Source of the DNA: Microlunatus speluncae
Lineage (GTDB): Bacteria > Actinomycetota > Actinomycetes > Propionibacteriales > Propionibacteriaceae
Assembly (NCBI RefSeq): GCF_009299835.1
Contig: NZ_VKCZ01000021.1
Span: 310,001-374,000 of the forward strand
Reading direction: 5' to 3'
Length of the DNA: 64,000 nt
Below the pieces are notes generated by a model. The model did no database searches and was not told where the DNA came from. It was given only the letters and a program-made list of their open reading frames with translations. Made by a program: the position numbers and the translations under genes. Positions 26,808 through 34,518 of this stretch are shown here, piece by piece (position 1 is the stretch's first letter; each line of letters opens with the position of its first letter).

Positions 26808-27590
26808 ATGACCGACGAGGCCCGCCTGGCCGCAGCCGTCCTGCGCGCCGCGAGTGAGGCAGGCCGGACCACCTCGTCGCTGTCCCTGTCCGAGATCGCG
26901 GCTGCCGCCGGGATCTCCCGGGCCACCCTGGTCCGCCGGGTCGGCGGCCGGGCCGAGGTCGATGCCCTGCTCGCCCGCCACGGGGTGCCGCGACCGGACC
27001 TGCCCGACCGGGTGATCACCGCGGCGGCCATGATCATCGCGACCGAGGGAGTCGCCGCCCTCACCCTCGAGCGCGTCGCCGGCGCGGCCGGCTGCACCGT
27101 CCCGACCGTGTACGAACGCCTCGGCGGCCGCGACCAGGTGCTGATCGCCGTCTTCCGGCGGCACGCCGTCCTGCCCCAGCTCGCGCCGCTGCTGCGCTCC
27201 ACCCCGGATGGTCTCGGACCGACGGTGCGGCGGATCTACGGCGAGCTACTGCAACTCGGCTACGACGATTCGGTCGTCACCACCGCGTTGATGATCGACG
27301 CGCTCGGCCGCCCCGACTCGGCGCTGGCCACCCACCTACGGGATCGCTACCTGCCGGAGGCCAACCGGGCGGTGGCCGGCTTCCTCACCGAGCTGATCGA
27401 CGCCGGTCAGCTCCGGCCGCTGCCGCTACCCAGCCTGCTCGCCCTGTTCTTCGGTCCGGTCCAGTTCTGTCTGGAGACCGGGCTGATCACCGGCCGACCC
27501 GAGCCGGCCGAGCTGAGCCGGCTGACCGACGACCTCGCCGATGCCTTCGTCCGCGGCGTCGGCGTGGAACCAGCCGCCGGGCGATCATGA
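26808..27590 (+). CDS. TetR-family regulator with two HTH motifs
   Basis: This 260-residue protein is longer than most TetR members. Two similar helix-turn-helix segments can be read: LSEIAAAAGISRATLVRRVG (about 26-45) and LERVAGAAGCTVPTVYERLG (about 85-105). They are followed by a helical ligand-binding region. It ends 10 bases before the FAD monooxygenase GTG, so the two are probably one operon and the regulator likely senses a monooxygenase substrate. The N-terminal HTH may be a duplicated DNA-binding unit or a degenerate remnant. Confidence 0.82.
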   Translation: MTDEARLAAAVLRAASEAGRTTSSLSLSEIAAAAGISRATLVRRVGGRAEVDALLARHGVPRPDLPDRVITAAAMIIATEGVAALTLERVAGAAGCTVPTVYERLGGRDQVLIAVFRRHAVLPQLAPLLRSTPDGLGPTVRRIYGELLQLGYDDSVVTTALMIDALGRPDSALATHLRDRYLPEANRAVAGFLTELIDAGQLRPLPLPSLLALFFGPVQFCLETGLITGRPEPAELSRLTDDLADAFVRGVGVEPAAGRS

Positions 27591-27600
27591 AGGAGGACCA

Positions 27601-29190
27601 GTGACCGACCACGTCCCGGTGTTGATCATCGGCGCCGGCCCGACCGGCCTCAGCCTCGCCGTCGCCCTGCGCTGCCACGGGGTCGACTGCCTGGTGGTCG
27701 AGCGGGCCGACCGGCCGCACCGGCAGTCCCGCGGCAAGGGCCTGCAGCCCAGGAGCCTCGAAGTGTTCCGCGACCTCAGGGTGATCGAGGAGATCCTCCA
27801 CGCGGGCGAGCATCGGCAACGGGTCCGGCTGTTCAAGGACCGGCGCGCGGTGGCCGATCTTGCCGTCGGGCTCGCCGAGCCGGGCCCGGACATCGCCTTT
27901 CCCAACATCGTCATGCTGCCGCAGTGGCGGACCTGCGACATCCTGGAGCGCCGGCTGACCGGGCTCGGCGGCCGCGTCGAGCGTGGACTGACGCTGACCG
28001 CGCTGACCCAGGACCACGACCGCGTCACCGCGACCCTGACCGATGATCAAGAGATCCGGGTGGTGACGGCGGACTACCTGATCGGCTGCGACGGCGGCCG
28101 GAGCACGGCCCGCCGGCTGCTGGACGTCGAATTCACCGGCCGGTCGCGACAGCGGGACCGCTATCTCCTCGGCGACGTGATCATCAACGGGCTGAGCCCA
28201 CAGACCGATGATCATCAACTCGTCTCCTACGCCTGGCTGGGCCGGGACGGCTCGTTCCTCGGCCTGGCCGGCCTGCCCGGGTCCGACGGGTTCCAGATCG
28301 GCGCGAGCCTCGAGGTTGCCGACCCGGACGGGCCGGCGAGTCCGGCGGGGCGGGACGTGGCGACGCTGCAGCAGTTGCTGACCGAGCGGTCCGGCCGCCC
28401 CGAGCTGGTGATCACCGAGGCGACCTGGTTGTCCGACTTCCAGGTCAACGTGGCGATGGCCGAGGACTACCGGGTCGGCCGCTGCTTCCTCGCCGGCGAT
28501 GCCGCGCACGTGCATCCGCCCACCGGCGGGCAGGGCATGAACACCGGCATCCAGGATGCGTACAACCTCGCCTGGAAGCTCGCCTACGTCCTGGCCGGCC
28601 GAGCCGGCGACGCGTTGCTGGACAGCTATCCGGCCGAGCGGATGCCGGTCGCTCGCGCCCTGCTGCAACGCAGCACCGACATCCTCGACACCATGATCAC
28701 CGACAACCCGGTGACCTCGTTCCTGATCAACCGGGTCGCGCTGCCGCTGATGTCCCGGCCGGCGATCAACCGGGCCGTGCTCAGCCGGGTGTCGCAGATC
28801 GACGTCGGCTATCCGGACAGTCCGCTGCTGCCGCCCGACGCGGGCTCAGGCCGGCGACGGGTCCGGCCCGGGCAACGAGCCCCCGGTGCGTTCGTCGTCG
28901 ACGATCAGGGCCGGCAGAGCCGGCTGCACGACCTGCTCGACCGGACCCGGCACACCCTCCTGCACTGGGGCCCGGTCGAGATCGACGGGCACCTGCCGGG
29001 CTGGGTGGTGGTGTGCCGCCTTCCCGACACCGAGCGTGAGGTGCGCCGACGATATGGCCTCCGGCGGGGCGACGCGGTGTTGATCAGGCCGGACGGCTAC
29101 GTCGCCTGGCGCGGCCGGCCCGAGAATCTCCGACCGGCGGCGCTGGTCGCCGGCGAGGCACCCGTCCCGACCGGCTCCGGCGCGGCCTGA
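27601..29190 (+). CDS. FAD-dependent aromatic monooxygenase (PHBH family)
   Basis: This 529-residue flavoprotein hydroxylase has the dinucleotide motif IIGAGPTGLSLAVAL, the DG motif GCDGGRSTARR and the GD motif CFLAGDAAHVHPPTGGQGMN. The C-terminal thioredoxin-like extension is typical of polyketide and rifampicin hydroxylases. It oxidises an aromatic compound with NAD(P)H and O2; the substrate is not determinable. AAGGAGG supports the GTG start. The last 94 bases overlap the 3' end of pabAB on the opposite strand. Confidence 0.88.
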   Translation: MTDHVPVLIIGAGPTGLSLAVALRCHGVDCLVVERADRPHRQSRGKGLQPRSLEVFRDLRVIEEILHAGEHRQRVRLFKDRRAVADLAVGLAEPGPDIAFPNIVMLPQWRTCDILERRLTGLGGRVERGLTLTALTQDHDRVTATLTDDQEIRVVTADYLIGCDGGRSTARRLLDVEFTGRSRQRDRYLLGDVIINGLSPQTDDHQLVSYAWLGRDGSFLGLAGLPGSDGFQIGASLEVADPDGPASPAGRDVATLQQLLTERSGRPELVITEATWLSDFQVNVAMAEDYRVGRCFLAGDAAHVHPPTGGQGMNTGIQDAYNLAWKLAYVLAGRAGDALLDSYPAERMPVARALLQRSTDILDTMITDNPVTSFLINRVALPLMSRPAINRAVLSRVSQIDVGYPDSPLLPPDAGSGRRRVRPGQRAPGAFVVDDQGRQSRLHDLLDRTRHTLLHWGPVEIDGHLPGWVVVCRLPDTEREVRRRYGLRRGDAVLIRPDGYVAWRGRPENLRPAALVAGEAPVPTGSGAA

Positions 29191-31202
29191 TCCCGGGCGC
29201 TGCCCCGGACCGCGGTCAGCAGCGCCGCCGACTTGAGCAGGGCTTCGGCGTATTCGTCGTCGACGTCGGAGAGCACGATCACACCGCCGCCGACGCCGAT
29301 GATCAACTCGTCGGCGCGGGCCTCGATGGTGCGGATGATCACGCTCAGGTCGGCGGCGCCGGAGTAGCTGAAGTAGCCGAGCACACCGGAGTAGAGGCCG
29401 CGCGGGGACTCCTCGACCTCGTCGATGATCTCGCAGGTGCGGTGTTTCGGGGCTCCGGTCATCGAGCCCGGTGGCAACGCGGCGCGGACGCAACCGACGG
29501 CGTCGAGGCCCGGAGCGAGGTCGCCCTCGATGGTGCTGACCAACTGGTGCAGCGACGGATGGGTCTCCACCGCCATCAGCTCGGGCACCCGGACCGAGCC
29601 GAGCCGGCAGCTGAGCCCGAGGTCGTGCCGGAGCAGGTCGGCGATCATCAGGTTCTCGGCCCGGGTCTTGGTCTCGGTCCGCAGCCCTGTCGCTGCGGCG
29701 GCGTCGCGGGCCGGGTCGTCATGCCGGGGTGCGGTGCCCTTGATCGGCCGCGCCTGCACCCGACCATGATCATCGATCCGCAGGAACCGTTCCGGTGAGG
29801 AGCTGAGCACCGTCGCCGACGGCAGCCGCAGGAACGCCGCGTGTGGTGCGGGATTGATCCGCCGCAGCCGCCGATATAGCTCGGCATGATCACCGCGGAA
29901 GCCGATCCGGCGTCGGAAGGTCAGGTTCACCTCGTAGCTGTCGCCGCTGTGCAGGTGTTCCTGCACCCGCCGGTACGCCGAGCGATACCAATCCGGGCCG
30001 GGTTCGGTGATCACGCCCACCTCGCCGGTCCGGTCCGGCTCGCCGGCCGGCACCGTGGACTCGATCATCGTCTCGGCCCGGTCGAGCCAACCCCCGGTGC
30101 CGCCCACCGTCGCCGCATAGCAGCGCCGTTGATCATGGTCGAAAACGAAGAACCGGTCCAGCCGGCCAAACTCGGCCGCGCCACCGTTCCCGCGATCCGG
30201 ATAGCCGAGATAGCCGACAAAGCCGCCGTGGAAGGGAAACGGGACCTCCGCCCGGACCGGTGCCGCGGCGATCCGGGTGGCCACCTGCTCGAGCACGTCC
30301 TCTCCCCCACCCGGCGGCAGCCCGTAGGGCTCGGCCAGCCCGTACCGTCCGGTCAGCACCTCCTCCGGCGCACCCAGGTAGGAGAACCGTGCCCCGGCTC
30401 CCGGCCGGGAGCTGTCCAGCCAGCAGACCGGACCCCGGTCGGCGTAGTGGGCCACGAAGACGTCCTCCGGCTCCCGCCACGGGACCTCGCGGGTGTGCAG
30501 AGCTTGTTCGTTCCCTGAGCTCGTCGAAGCGTCGTCCTGAGCCTGTCGAAGGGGGCTAGGCCCGATGCTTGATCTCCCTTGCCCTTCGACAGGCTCAGGG
30601 AACGTGAGGGTGGGCCGCTCAGGAAGCGTGGACGCCGTTCGGGCGAGGTCGAGGAAGTTGATCATCAACTCCCGACCGTGGGCGGCGGCGACGGACTCCG
30701 GGTGGAACTGCACGCCGTGCAGTGGCCGGCTGCGGTGCCGTAGGCCCATGATCACGCCGTCCTCCGCGGTGGCCGTGAGCTCGAGCTCGGGCGGCAGTCG
30801 ATCGACGGCCAGCGAGTGGTAACGGACGGCCGGGAAGAGCTGCGGCAGGCCGGCGAAGACGCCACGGCCGTCGTGGCCGACGGCTCCGATCAGCCCGTGG
30901 TGCGGCCGGACCCGGCCGACCCGGGCGCCGAAGGCCAGGGCGATCAGTTGGTGCCCCAGGCAGACCCCGAGCACCGGGCGGTCCGCCTCCCTGATCTTGG
31001 TCAGCAGTCCCGGATGCGCGGCCGGATGGCCGGGGCCGGGCGAGATCACCACCTGACTGAAACCGGACCAGTCGAGTTGATCATCGCTCCCGACGACCGT
31101 CGGCGCACACCCCGTCAGCTCACCGATCAGGTGATACAGGTTGTAGGTGTAGGAGTCGTCGTTGTCGATCAACAACACCCGACGCCCGGTCGGCATCGAC
31201 AC
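29097..31202 (-). CDS. pabAB: Aminodeoxychorismate synthase, PabA-PabB fusion
   Basis: This 701-residue enzyme makes 4-amino-4-deoxychorismate for folate. The glutamine amidotransferase domain (about 5-190) has the nucleophile motif GVCLGHQLIA and HGVQFHPES. The chorismate-binding domain (about 245-660) has PIKGTAPRHDD, LLRHDLG and PPGSMTGAPK. The linker (about 199-236) is encoded by dispersed repeats, giving FPEPVEG and RQAQDDASTSSGNE, which is foreign to the family. The tail overlaps the converging monooxygenase gene. It follows mtr with almost no gap. ATG at 31196 is an alternative start to GTG 31202. Confidence 0.9.
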   Translation of the reverse strand: MSMPTGRRVLLIDNDDSYTYNLYHLIGELTGCAPTVVGSDDQLDWSGFSQVVISPGPGHPAAHPGLLTKIREADRPVLGVCLGHQLIALAFGARVGRVRPHHGLIGAVGHDGRGVFAGLPQLFPAVRYHSLAVDRLPPELELTATAEDGVIMGLRHRSRPLHGVQFHPESVAAAHGRELMINFLDLARTASTLPERPTLTFPEPVEGQGRSSIGPSPLRQAQDDASTSSGNEQALHTREVPWREPEDVFVAHYADRGPVCWLDSSRPGAGARFSYLGAPEEVLTGRYGLAEPYGLPPGGGEDVLEQVATRIAAAPVRAEVPFPFHGGFVGYLGYPDRGNGGAAEFGRLDRFFVFDHDQRRCYAATVGGTGGWLDRAETMIESTVPAGEPDRTGEVGVITEPGPDWYRSAYRRVQEHLHSGDSYEVNLTFRRRIGFRGDHAELYRRLRRINPAPHAAFLRLPSATVLSSSPERFLRIDDHGRVQARPIKGTAPRHDDPARDAAAATGLRTETKTRAENLMIADLLRHDLGLSCRLGSVRVPELMAVETHPSLHQLVSTIEGDLAPGLDAVGCVRAALPPGSMTGAPKHRTCEIIDEVEESPRGLYSGVLGYFSYSGAADLSVIIRTIEARADELIIGVGGGVIVLSDVDDEYAEALLKSAALLTAVRGSARDQAAPEPVGTGASPATSAAGRRFSGRPRQAT
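30503..30603. repeat. Cluster of family C repeats inside pabAB
   Basis: Three copies in about 100 bases: TTCCCTGAGCTCGTCGAAG (30511-30529), CCTGAGCCTGTCGAAGGGG (30535-30553) and CCTTCGACAGGCTCAGGGA (30583-30601). They keep the reading frame open through the interdomain linker. Confidence 0.9.
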
Positions 31203-31203
31203 C

Positions 31204-32592
31204 CTAGTCGGAATCGTTCAGCGGCAGGGCCAGCAGCGCGTTCTCCACCAGCTCGGCCATGGCCGGATGAATCCAGTACTGGCCGCGCGCCATTTCGTGG
31301 GCCGGCAACCCGAAGCTCATGGCCTGGATCAGTGGCTGGATCAGCGAGGAGGCCTGCGGTCCGATCAGATGAGCACCGAGCAACTGGCCGGAGTCGGGGT
31401 CGGCGAGCAGCTTGGCGAAGTGGTCGGCGTCCTCCATCGCCCACCCGTACGCGATCGAGCCGTACTCCTGGATCGCCGTCACATAACGGATCCCCCGCTC
31501 CTCCGCCTGCTGCTCGGTCAGCCCGACCGAGGCCACCTGCGGCTCGGAGAAGACCGCGTGCGGCACGAACCGGTGATCGGATTCGATCATCGCCTCCGGG
31601 TGCAACAGGTTGTGCTGCACCACCCGCATCTCGTGGTTGGCCACGTGCTTGAGCTGATCAGGAGAGCAGACGTCGCCGAGGGCGAAGATGCCGTCGGCCG
31701 TGGTCCGCTGATGCTCGTCGACGATCACGTAGCCGTCGCCGTCGAGGTCGACCCCGGTCGTGTCCAGGGCCAACCGATCACCGTTCGGTGTCCGGCCGAC
31801 CGCGACCAGGATCACGTCGGCCTCCAGCCGTTGCTCGACCCCGTCCTGATCGGTCGCGATCACCGCCACCCGATCATCGGGCAGCGGCTCGACCCGCCGC
31901 AGCGCGTGGTTGAGCCGGACGTCGACGCGGCGGGAGATCAACTCGGTGAACCGCCGGGACACGTCCCGGTCCTCGTTGCGCAGCAGCGCGTCGGATCGCT
32001 GCACCACGGTCACCCGGGTGCCGTACGCGCCGAAGATGTGCGCGAACTCGGCCGCGATGAAGCCGCCGCCGACGATGATCATGGACTCGGGCTGACGCTC
32101 CAACCGCATCACCGTGTCGGAGGTGTGCACCGTCACCTGGTCCAAGCCGGGGACGTCGGGCAGCACGGCCCGGCTTCCGGCGGCGATCACGTACCGGTCG
32201 GCGGTGATCACCTCGCCCGTCCCGGTGTCCAGCGTCAACGGAGCGACGAAGTGCGCCTCGGCCCGGAACAGCGTGATGTTGTCGCTCTCGGCCCGGTACT
32301 TCTCACCGCCGGCCGAGATTGCGTCGATCCGGCCGAAGATCCGGTCCCGGACCTCGGACCAACGGACCCCGTCCAGGGTGAGGTCGACGCCGAGCCGGCG
32401 GGCGTGCTCGACGCTGCCGGCCAGGTCGGCGGGATAGACGAACATCTTGGTCGGGATGCAGCCGACATTGAGGCAGGTGCCGCCGTAGACCGGGTTCTTC
32501 TCCACCATCGCGATCCTCATGCCCGCGAATCTCTCGTCGGGGATCGAGTTACCGGAGCCGCTGCCGATGATGCACAGATCGAAGTGTTGCAC
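31204..32592 (-). CDS. mtr: Mycothione reductase
   Basis: This 462-residue FAD/NADPH disulfide oxidoreductase reduces oxidised mycothiol. It has the redox pair in GGTCLNVGCIPTK (C40 and C45), a NADPH-binding region IIVGGGFIAAEFAHIFG, the second FAD motif GIFALGDV, and the dimer-interface catalytic His/Glu in YWIHPAMAELVENAL. The protein matches the mycothione-reductase branch and not glutathione reductase. It completes the mycothiol cycle with mshD. It lies immediately upstream of pabAB on the same strand. Confidence 0.93.
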   Translation of the reverse strand: MQHFDLCIIGSGSGNSIPDERFAGMRIAMVEKNPVYGGTCLNVGCIPTKMFVYPADLAGSVEHARRLGVDLTLDGVRWSEVRDRIFGRIDAISAGGEKYRAESDNITLFRAEAHFVAPLTLDTGTGEVITADRYVIAAGSRAVLPDVPGLDQVTVHTSDTVMRLERQPESMIIVGGGFIAAEFAHIFGAYGTRVTVVQRSDALLRNEDRDVSRRFTELISRRVDVRLNHALRRVEPLPDDRVAVIATDQDGVEQRLEADVILVAVGRTPNGDRLALDTTGVDLDGDGYVIVDEHQRTTADGIFALGDVCSPDQLKHVANHEMRVVQHNLLHPEAMIESDHRFVPHAVFSEPQVASVGLTEQQAEERGIRYVTAIQEYGSIAYGWAMEDADHFAKLLADPDSGQLLGAHLIGPQASSLIQPLIQAMSFGLPAHEMARGQYWIHPAMAELVENALLALPLNDSD

Positions 32593-32639
32593 CGTCCTAT
32601 CCTGCCTGGCCGGTCGGCGAACCCGGTGCCGGAGGTCGC

Positions 32640-33359
32640 TCAGCGGACTTCGCGGTAGTGCCGCCGGGTGTCCGGATCGAACCGTTCGATGGCGTACCGC
32701 AGCGCGGTGCGGGGCATCCGCGGCGCCTGCCGGTCCAGGAACGCTCGCAGCTCAGCCTCGTCGACCCGCTTGCCGGCCTCCCGCAGCATCCAGCCGACTG
32801 CCTTGTGGATCAGGTCGTGCTCGTCGCCGAGCAGCCGCTCCGAGATCCGGTACGTGTCCGCGGTCTGCCCGGCCAGGATCAGCCCGTGGGTGGCGACCAT
32901 CGCGATCCGCCGCTCCCACAACGACGCCGAGCCGGCCAACCGGTCGAGCACCCCGCGGTCGCCGTCCGGATCGAGCAACCGGCGGCCGAGGATCTGCCCG
33001 GCACTGGCGTCGACCAGGTCCCAGTTGTTCACCCACCGGGTGTCGGCCAGGTAGTGATCGGTGATCATCGCCCGCTCCGCCAGATCACCGGCCCGGGCCC
33101 GATCCGCCATGATCACCAGGCAGCTCAGCCGGTGTTCGTGGATCGGGCTGCGCAGCAGCGGCAGCCACGCCGTGGAGTCGAACACCTCCCGCCGGTAGGG
33201 CCGGACCAGCTCCCGCAGCCGACTCAGCCGCACCCCCACGAAGGTGTCACCCTCGCCGTAGCCGCCGGGCCGGACCTGGAAGAACCGGACGAATTCCGCG
33301 GCCCGGCCCGGATCCGCCTCGGCCTCGATCGCCGCAACGACCGGATGAGGATGCCCCAT
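32640..33359 (-). CDS. AlkD-like DNA alkylation repair protein
   Basis: This 239-residue all-helical HEAT-repeat protein resembles the AlkD/DNA-alkylation-repair family, which excises N3- and N7-alkylpurines. Conserved pieces include WVNNWDLVDASAGQILG and DLIHKAVGWMLREAGKR. I chose the ATG at 33359, preceded by a GGGGGG run; the GTG at 33377 would start inside palindromic repeat A2. It is divergent from the cysteine dioxygenase gene with that repeat between them. Confidence 0.88.
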   Translation of the reverse strand: MGHPHPVVAAIEAEADPGRAAEFVRFFQVRPGGYGEGDTFVGVRLSRLRELVRPYRREVFDSTAWLPLLRSPIHEHRLSCLVIMADRARAGDLAERAMITDHYLADTRWVNNWDLVDASAGQILGRRLLDPDGDRGVLDRLAGSASLWERRIAMVATHGLILAGQTADTYRISERLLGDEHDLIHKAVGWMLREAGKRVDEAELRAFLDRQAPRMPRTALRYAIERFDPDTRRHYREVR

Positions 33360-33375
33360 CCCCCCAGTTTCGCCC

Positions 33376-33423
33376 ACTTGTCAGAACTGAGTTGTGCCAT
33401 AGGGCTGCTCAGTTCTGACAAGT
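33376..33423. repeat. Palindromic repeat family A, copy 2
   Basis: ACTTGTCAGAACTGAG (33376-33391) pairs perfectly with CTCAGTTCTGACAAGT (33408-33423); the centre is diverged from copy 1. It sits between divergent gene starts, so terminator function alone cannot explain it. Confidence 0.9.
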
Positions 33424-33477
33424 CGGAATAATGAGATCCCGATATTCCCTAGTGCGACGCAGTGCATTATGGGCCGC

Positions 33478-33960
33478 ATGACTCGACCGGAACCGCCGCG
33501 ACTCGATCTCGCGACCATCGCCCTCCGCCTCGCCGGCCAGACCGCGCTGTGGCAGCCACTGGTGAAGTACGACCCGATCAGCCGGCACTACGCCCGGCTG
33601 GTCGCGGCCGGTGACTACGAGGCCTGGCTGCTCACCTGGCTGCCCGGCCAGGGCACCGAGTGGCATGATCACGGCGGCTCGGCCGGCGCCTTCGTCACGG
33701 TCCAGGGCACGTTGACCGAGCGGCACGCCTGGCTGGGCGGCAATGGTGCGCCGACGATCCTGCCCGAGGCTCGCCGGCTCGGCGCCGGTTCGCTGCGGGC
33801 CTTCGGCACCCGGCACGTGCACCGGGTGACCAACGACGAACTGGAGCCGGCGGTGAGCGTGCACGTGTATGCCCCGGCCCTGGTGGAGATGAACACCTAC
33901 CGGCCCGAGGGCGACCTGCTGATCCGTACCGCCTCCCAGCTCGTCGGGGAGAACTGGTGA
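33478..33960 (+). CDS. Cysteine dioxygenase-family cupin
   Basis: This roughly 160-residue single-cupin protein has Fe-binding candidates H63 and H65 (WHDHGGSAGAF) and His 113/115 (GTRHVHRVTN), as in bacterial cysteine dioxygenases. These oxidise cysteine, or mercaptopropionate in relatives, to the sulfinic acid. It overlaps a rhodanese gene by four bases (GTGA). Starts at 33469 and 33478 are both possible; a CATTAT box 7 bases before 33478 favours a leaderless start there. Confidence 0.85.
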   Translation: MTRPEPPRLDLATIALRLAGQTALWQPLVKYDPISRHYARLVAAGDYEAWLLTWLPGQGTEWHDHGGSAGAFVTVQGTLTERHAWLGGNGAPTILPEARRLGAGSLRAFGTRHVHRVTNDELEPAVSVHVYAPALVEMNTYRPEGDLLIRTASQLVGENW

Positions 33961-34367
33961 CCGCGGCGACCCAGGCCGCCCCCACGAGCCTCCGGCGGCG
34001 CAGCATCGACGAGGTCCTCACTGACGCCCGGTCCCGACTGCACCGGGTGACCCCCGACCAGGCCGAGCGAGCGGTGGCCGCCGGGGCCGTGCTCGTCGAC
34101 ATCCGCCCCGCCGCCCAGCGCGCGGCCGAGGGCTCCTGGCCCGGCGCGATGATCATCGAGCGGAACGTGCTCGAGTGGCGCTTCGACCCGGCGAACGAGG
34201 CCCGGCTGCCGATCGCCTCCTACGACCTGAAGGTGATCATCACCTGCCAGGAGGGCTACACCTCATCGCTGGCCGCGGCGGCCCTGCAGGAACTCGGCAT
34301 CACCCGCGCGACCGATGTGATCGGCGGATACGCGGCGTGGCGACGAGGCAACGACCGGACCGACTGA
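33957..34367 (+). CDS. Single-domain rhodanese
   Basis: This 136-residue rhodanese has the active-site loop CQEGYTS after VIIT. It is translationally coupled to the cysteine dioxygenase (GTGA overlap). The pair suggests handling of sulfite/sulfane sulfur from cysteine breakdown, an inference from context. The N-terminal about 25 residues (SLRRRSIDEVLTDARSRL) precede the rhodanese fold, as in related actinobacterial proteins. Confidence 0.88.
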   Translation: MTAATQAAPTSLRRRSIDEVLTDARSRLHRVTPDQAERAVAAGAVLVDIRPAAQRAAEGSWPGAMIIERNVLEWRFDPANEARLPIASYDLKVIITCQEGYTSSLAAAALQELGITRATDVIGGYAAWRRGNDRTD

Positions 34368-34471
34368 CCTGGTCGGACGACGGCACCGACGGGGCCGGCC
34401 GCGAACCGGGCGGGGAGCCGGGCGAATGAGACGAAGCCGGGCCGGGTGGTCCGCCCCGGCGCGGGCCCGTC

Positions 34472-34498
34472 TATCCTGAGACGCGGAAGATGATCTTC
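34472..34498 (+). promoter_or_regulatory. -10 box and palindromic operator upstream of heparinase-like gene
   Basis: TATCCT (34472-34477) is followed by the perfect palindrome GAAGATGATCTTC (34486-34498) at the expected transcription start, about 20 bases before the ATG. This suggests a repressor site. Confidence 0.5.
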
Positions 34499-34518
34499 GT
34501 GATCTCGCCGCCGAGAGG

